From: Cryptomeria japonica
Lineage: Eukaryota; Streptophyta; Pinopsida; Cupressales; Cupressaceae
NCBI RefSeq assembly: GCF_030272615.1
Contig: NW_026729192.1
Coordinates: 30,001 to 52,500, forward strand
DNA length: 22,500 nt
Direction: 5' to 3'
The first letter of the stretch is position 1. Every line of letters begins with the position of its first letter. Below are positions 18,062 through 22,500 of this stretch, in pieces. Below the pieces are notes generated by a model. It made no database searches and was not told the origin of the DNA. It saw only the letters and a program-made list of their open reading frames with translations. Made by a program: the position numbers and the translations under genes.

Positions 18062-18499
18062 CCGTGCCCCTCTATCTCGACCGATGTTGGTGCTTGAAAG
18101 GGTTGGGATCGCTCGGATTTATAAACGTGCACCACCATTTGTCGAGTGTGAGGGACGCGGCAGGTCTCCTAAATGCTATGCGGGCGCTCTCTGAGAATCT
18201 CTATCCGGCCTCGACACAGACTAGTCTTGCTGAATGGTTTGGCACTGGTAGTCGATCCAACACGTCGTTGTTGTGGCCGCCTAGGCGATTCGATTCGAGC
18301 CCCCGTCTAGCTTTTGGGTTGCTTGGCGGATTTTGCCCTATCCGCAAGTGAGCTCGGTCCCTAAACGTTCGAGAAACCCGATTGCTATGCGCCGACTCTC
18401 TTTCTTGCGAGCCTCCATCTAGCTTTTGGGTCTCTACGGAACGGAAGTCGGAATCTGGGACCGTTGTTTGATTCGACGAGGCAGACTACGGTTGTGCGA
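18062..18499 (+). repeat. Transcribed part of long promoter unit 12
   Basis: This is the second long unit, related to 17622-18009 and to the beginning of the unit after promoter 13. It ends with CGGAAGTCGGAATCTGGGACC just before promoter 13. Words shared with the 188-bp repeat (GGTAGTCG, GTCTAGC, TTGGGT, GCTATGCG) are in the same order. No gene is seen. Confidence 0.65.
18076..18146 (+). other. Predicted RNA hairpin after promoter 12
   Basis: Arms 18076-18093 and 18129-18146 pair at 15 of 18 positions (CTCGAC, ATG and TGGTGC blocks). Confidence 0.6.
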
Positions 18500-18526
18500 G
18501 AATCGGACAAATAACTTATATAGGGG
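18500..18526 (+). promoter_or_regulatory. Pol I promoter 13, likely 35S gene promoter
   Basis: GAATCGGACAAATAACT followed by TATATAGGGG, predicted start A at 18522. It is the last such motif before the 188-bp array and has no later copy in the window, so it is the best candidate for the start of the 35S pre-rRNA. A further promoter beyond 22500 cannot be excluded. If one exists, the 188-bp array would be spacer and not ETS. Confidence 0.78.
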
Positions 18527-18551
18527 AGGTGTTGACTGGAGCATTCTCCCC
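18522..18551 (+). other. Predicted 5'-terminal hairpin of the pre-rRNA
   Basis: GGGGAG (18523-18528) pairs with CTCCCC (18546-18551), starting one base after the predicted first nucleotide. Equivalent pairing is possible after all thirteen promoters. Confidence 0.6.
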
Positions 18552-18645
18552 CGTGCCCCTCTAACTCGACCAATGCTGGCGCTCGAACGGTGGTAGCGCT
18601 CGGATTTTCATTGAGCGCCAGCATTGGTCGATTTAGAGGGGCATG
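18552..18645 (+). other. Near-perfect 33-bp inverted repeat in the leader
   Basis: The left arm 18552-18584 and right arm 18613-18645 are complementary at 31 of 33 positions with a 28-base loop. The core is TCGACCAATGCTGGCGCTC opposite GAGCGCCAGCATTGGTCGA. It abuts the 5'-terminal hairpin. Weaker versions follow promoters 11 and 12. On the DNA level it could extrude as a cruciform. On the RNA level it would be a very stable stem. Confidence 0.85.
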
Positions 18646-18883
18646 CGAGATTCCCGAATGCTATGCGAGGGCTCTAACGGAAATGTCTATTGGTTTCGGT
18701 ATGGATGCAATTGCGAGTGGTTCGGCAAAGGTAGTCGTTCCGATGCGTCCATGTCGTGGCCAAATCGATAATTCGATTTGAGCCCTCGTATAGCATTTGG
18801 GTCTCTCGATGTGATTCCGCATTCCAGTCCCTTTGGGCACTGCTTGAGCCGCATCCCAGGGGGTTCCCTTCCCAATAATCTGC
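18646..18883 (+). other. Leader region before the 188-bp array, no gene seen
   Basis: This is related to the long promoter units at its start (GAATGCTATGCGAGGGCTC, GTGGTTCGGCAAAGGTAGTCG) and then unique: TAGCATTTGGGTCTCTCGATG, CCGCATCCCAGGGGG. It joins the array at CTCGCAACCCGATTGCTATG. Confidence 0.6.
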
Positions 18884-19105
18884 CTCGCAACCCGATTGCT
18901 ATGCGGTGAGGCTCCTCGGCCGCCTCGGAACTATCTGTGTATCAGACGCATCGCGGGATAAGGGGTTGGCAACGGTAGTCGCCCCAAGCGCGTCCGATGC
19001 TTGGACCATTCCGAGGCGGCCCTGAAGCCTCTTCCGTCTAGCCGTTGGGTCCTTCTCGCCGCATCCCTCGCCTCGCACCCCGATTGCTATGCGGTGAGGC
19101 TCCTC

Positions 19106-19209
19106 GGCCGCCTCGGAACTATCTGTGTATCGGACGCGTCGCGGGATAAGGGGTTGTCACTGGTAGTCGCCCCAAGCGCGTCCGATGCTTGGACCATTCC
19201 GAGGCGGCC
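19106..19209 (+). other. Fold-back structure within the 188-bp unit (representative)
   Basis: GGCCGCCTCGGAA (19106-19118) is the exact complement of TTCCGAGGCGGCC (19197-19209). Inside it, ATCGGACGCG (19129-19138) is the exact complement of CGCGTCCGAT (19177-19186). The two stems are separated by 10 bases on each side, and these bases can partly pair. Each unit would fold into a hairpin of about 104 nt. Many units have GCCTTGG for GCCTCGG in the outer arm, which keeps pairing as a U-G wobble. Confidence 0.7.
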
Positions 19210-21444
19210 CTGAAGCCTCTTCCGTCTAGCCGTTGGGTCCTTCTCGCCGCATCCCTCGCCTCGCACCCCGATTGCTATGCGGTGAGGCTCCTCGGCCGCC
19301 TCGGAACTATCTGTGTATCGGACGCGTCGCGGGATAAGGGGTTGTCATTGGTAGTCGCCCCAAGCGCGTCCGATGCTTGGACCATTCCGAGGCGGCCCTG
19401 AAGCCTCTTCGGTCTAGCCGTTGGGTCCTTCTCGCCGCATCCCTCGCCTCGCACCCCGATTGCTATGCGGTGAGGCTCCTCGGCCGCCTCGGAACTATCT
19501 GTGTATCGGACGCGTCGCGGGATAAGGGGTTGTCACTGGTAGTCGCCCCAAGCGCGTCCGATGCTTGGACCATTCCGAGGCGGCCCTGAAGCCTCTTCCG
19601 TCTAGCCGTTGGGTCCTTCTCGCCGCATCCCTCGCCTCGCACCCCGATTGCTATGCGGTGAGGCTCCTCGGCCGCCTCGGAACTATCTGTGTATCGGACG
19701 CGTCGCGGGATAAGGGGTTGTCACTGGTAGTCGCCCCAAGCGCGTTCGATGCTTGGACCATTCCGAGGCGGCCCTGAAGCCTCTTCCGTCTAGCCGTTGG
19801 GTCCTTCTCGCCGCATCCCTCGCCTCGCACCCCGATTGCTATGCGGTGAGGCTCCTCGGCCGCCTTGGAACTATCTGTGTATCGGACGCGTCGCGGGATA
19901 AGGGGTTGTCACTGGTAGTCGCCCCAAGCGCGTCCGATGCTTGGACCATTCCGAGGCGGACCCGAAGCCTCTTCCGTCTAGCCGTTGGGTCCTTCTCGCC
20001 GCATCCTTCGCCTCGCACCCCGATTGCTATGCGGTGAGGCTCCTCGGCCGCCTCGGAACTATCTGTGTATCGGACGCGTCGCGGGATAAGGGGTTGTCAC
20101 TGGTAGTCGCCCCAAGCGCGTCCGATGCTTGGACCATTCCGAGGCGGACCCGAAGCCTCTTCCGTCTAGCCGTTGGGTCCTTCTCGCCGCATCCCTCGCC
20201 TCGCACCCCGATTGCTATGCGGTGAGGCTCCTCGGCCGCCTTGGAACTATCTGTGTATCGGACGCGTCGCGGGATAAGGGGTTGTCACTGGTAGTCGCCC
20301 CAAGCGCGTCCGATGCTTGGACCATTCCGAGGCGGACCCGAAGCCTCTTCCGTCTAGCCGTTGGGTCCTTCTCGCCGCATCCCTCGCCTCGCACCCCGAT
20401 TGCTATGCGGTGAGGCTCCTCGGCCGCCTTGGAACTATCTGTGTATCGGACGCGTCGCGGGATAAGGGGTTGTCACTGGTAGTCGCCCCAAGCGCGTCCG
20501 ATGCTTGGACCATTCCGAGGCGGACCCGAAGCCTCTTCCGTCTAGCCGTTGGGTCCTTCTCGCCGCATCCCTCGCCTCGCACCCCGATTGCTATGCGGTG
20601 AGGCTCCTCGGCCGCCTTGGAACTATCTGTGTATCGGACGCGTCGCGGGATAAGGGGTTGTCACTGGTAGTCGCCCCAAGCGCGTCCGATGCTTGGACCA
20701 TTCCGAGGCGGCCCCGAAGCCTCTTCCGTCTAGCCGTTGGGTCCTTCTCGCCGCATCCCTCGCCTCGCACCCCGATTGCTATGCGGTGAGGCTCCTCGGC
20801 CGCCTTGGAACTATCTGTGTATCGGACGCGTCGCGGGATAAGGGGTTGTCACTGGTAGTCGCCCCAAGCGCGTCCGATGCTTGGACCATTCCGAGGCGGC
20901 CCCGAAGCCTCTTCCGTGTAGCCGTTGGGTCCTTCTCGCCGCATCCCTCGCCTCGCACCCCGATTGCTATGCGGTGAGGCTCCTCGGCCGCCTTGGAACT
21001 ATCTGTGTATCGGACGCGTCGCGGGATAAGGGGTTGTCACTGGTAGTCGCCCCAAGCGCGTCCGATGCTTGGACCATTCCGAGGCGGACCTGAAGCCTCT
21101 TCCCTCTAGCCGTTGGGGCTTTCTCGCCGCATCCCTCGCCTCGCACCCCGATTGCTATGCTGTGAGGCTCCTCGGCCGCCTTGGAACTATCTGTGTATCG
21201 GACGCATCGCGGGATAAGGGGTTGGCAGTGGTAGTCGCCCCAAGCGCATCCGATGCTTGGACCATTCCGAGGCGGCCCTGCAGCCTCTTCCGTCTAGCCG
21301 TTGGGGCCATCTCGCCGCATCCCCCACCTCGCACCACGATTGCTATGCGGTGAGGCTCCTTGGCCGCCTCGGAACTATCTGTGTATCGGACGCATCGCGG
21401 GATAAGGGGTTGTCACTGGTAGTCGCCCCAAGCGCGTCCGATGC

Positions 21445-21604
21445 TTGGACTATTCCGAGGCGGCCCTGCAGCCTCTTCCGTCTAGCCGTTGGGGCCATCT
21501 CGCTGCATCCCCCACCTCCTCGGCCGCCTCGGAACTATCTGTGTATCGGACGCATCGCGGGATAAGGGGTTGGCAGTGGTAGTCGCCCCAAGCGCGTCCG
21601 ATGC
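21445..21604 (+). repeat. Truncated 160-bp unit of the 188-bp array
   Basis: Between CCCCCACCT and CCTCGGCCGCC (near 21515) the 28 bases that normally hold the GATTGCTATGCGGTGAGG part are missing. CCTC occurs at both deletion edges, suggesting slippage or recombination between short direct repeats. This is the only length variant seen in the array. Confidence 0.85.
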
Positions 21605-22500
21605 TTGGACTATTCCGAGGCAGCCCTGCAGCCTCTTCCGTCTAGCCTTTGGGGCCATCTCGCCGCATCCCTCGCCTCGCACCCCGATTGCTATGCGGTG
21701 AGGCTCCTCGGCCGCCTGGGAACTATCTTCGTATCGGACGCATCGCGGGATAAGGGGTTGTCACTGGTAGTCGCCCCAAGCGCGTCCGATGCTTGGACTA
21801 TTCCGAGGCGGCCCTGTGGCCTCTTCCGTCTAGCCGTTGGGGCCATCTCGCCGCATCCCCCACCTCGCACCCCGATTGCTATGCGGTGAGGCTCTTCGGC
21901 CGCCTTGGAACTATCTTCGTATCGGACGCATCGCGGGATAAGGGGTTGTCACTGGTAGTGGCCCCAAGCGCGTCCGATGCTTGGACTATTCCGAGGCGGC
22001 CCTGCAGCCTCTTCCGTCTAGCCGTTGGGGCCATCTCGCCGCATCCCCCACCTCGCACCCCGATTGCTATGCGGTGAGGCTCCTCGGCCGCCTTGGAACT
22101 ATCTTCCTATCGGACGCATCGCGGGATAAGGGGTTGTCACTGGTAGTCGCCCCAAGCGCGTCCGATGCTTGGACTATTCCGACGCGGCCCTGTGGCCTCT
22201 TCCGTCTAGCCGTTGGGGCCATCTCGCCGCATCCCCCACCTCGCACCCCGATTGCTATGCGGTGAGGCTCCTCGGCCGCCTTGGAACCATCTTCGTATCG
22301 GACGCATCGCGGGATAGGGGGCTGTCACTGGTAGTCGCCCCAAGCGTGTCCGATGCTTGGACCATTCCTAGGCGGCCCTGAAGCCTCTTCCGTCTAGCCG
22401 TTGGGGCCTTCCCGCCCCATCCCTCGCCTCGCACCCCCGATTGCTATGCGGTGAGGCTCCTCGGCCGCCTTGGAACCATCTGTGTATCGGACGCATCGCG

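Larger units (their letters stand above)
1..22500 (+). other. 35S rDNA intergenic spacer and 5'ETS (partial, both ends open)
   Basis: The whole window reads as one rDNA spacer. It holds tandem repeats at several scales, two 5S rRNA genes on the minus strand, thirteen plus-strand Pol I start motifs (TATATAGGGG) and a 188-bp tandem array downstream of the last one. I saw no 26S or 18S sequence, so both ends lie inside the spacer or ETS and the spacer exceeds 22.5 kb. The orientation (18S to the right) is inferred from the promoter motifs. The 5S sequence and the linked arrangement suggest a gymnosperm. Confidence 0.88.
18884..22500 (+). repeat. 188-bp tandem array in the presumed 5'ETS (about 19 units, open at right)
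   Basis: GCTTGGACCATTCC-type words (some units read ACTATTCC) recur every 188 bp from about 18995 to 22355, apart from one short interval of 160 bp. Inner units (about 19090-21060) are nearly identical. The first unit and the distal units (from about 21100) carry variants such as GGACGCATCGCG for GGACGCGTCGCG and GGGGCCATCTCG for GGGTCCTTCTCG. A subset (about 19950-20530) has GGCGGACCCGAAG. The unit length is not a multiple of three, which argues against coding. The array continues past the window. Confidence 0.95.

Noticed and set aside
19001-22381. Series of 70- to 94-residue open frames at 188-bp spacing
   Set aside because: The unit length is not a multiple of three, the frames stop at the same place in each unit, and the array sits in the presumed 5'ETS.

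Overview
The window is plant nuclear ribosomal DNA and contains no protein-coding gene that I can support. Two 5S rRNA genes (minus strand, about 3650-3768 and 11586-11704) have the land-plant 5S sequence. Their GC-rich form (GGGTGCGATC start, CTCCGCAGTTAAGCGCGC middle, GTTGCACCC end) resembles gymnosperm 5S more than flowering-plant 5S. On the plus strand, thirteen copies of TATATAGGGG in a conserved GAATCRGACAAATARCT context match the plant RNA polymerase I start site. The 5S genes therefore sit, in opposite orientation, inside the intergenic spacer (IGS) of a 35S rDNA unit. The 18S gene is expected to the right of the window and the 26S gene to the left. Neither is present here. Linked 5S-35S rDNA is known in some gymnosperms (I recall Ginkgo, Ephedra and podocarps), bryophytes and some Asteraceae. 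I do not name a species.

Layout. (1) 1-3230 and 5023-11166: a GC-rich body built on GTGCGCACC-type palindromes, broken every few hundred bases by an AT-rich module, with nested higher-order duplications. (2) 3231-4500 and 11167-12436: the two 5S genes and their flanks, inside a 7.9-kb duplication. (3) 4500-5022 and 12436-14140: a C-rich CACCCACCTTGG minisatellite, about 1.2 kb longer in the second copy. (4) 14140-17470: arrays of Pol I spacer promoters with 157-bp and then 311-bp periods, interrupted by a 52-bp minisatellite at 15425-15995. (5) 17470-18880: three longer promoter units of about 440-545 bp. The last promoter (about 18500-18526) is the best candidate for the 35S gene promoter. 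(6) 18884-22500: about nineteen 188-bp tandem repeats, placed where the 5' external transcribed spacer (5'ETS) should be, running off the window end.

How it would work together. Pol I would load at one or more of the plus-strand promoters and transcribe rightward through the 188-bp ETS array toward 18S. Pol III would transcribe the 5S genes leftward, each ending at a T-run directly after the gene. The most unexpected structure is in the predicted RNAs. Every Pol I start can form a 5'-terminal hairpin (AGGGGAG with CTCCCC). The last three promoters are followed by a second hairpin with compensatory changes, and each 188-bp unit can fold back on itself. Many long open frames occur on both strands, but they are by-products of GC-rich tandem repeats with few stop codons.
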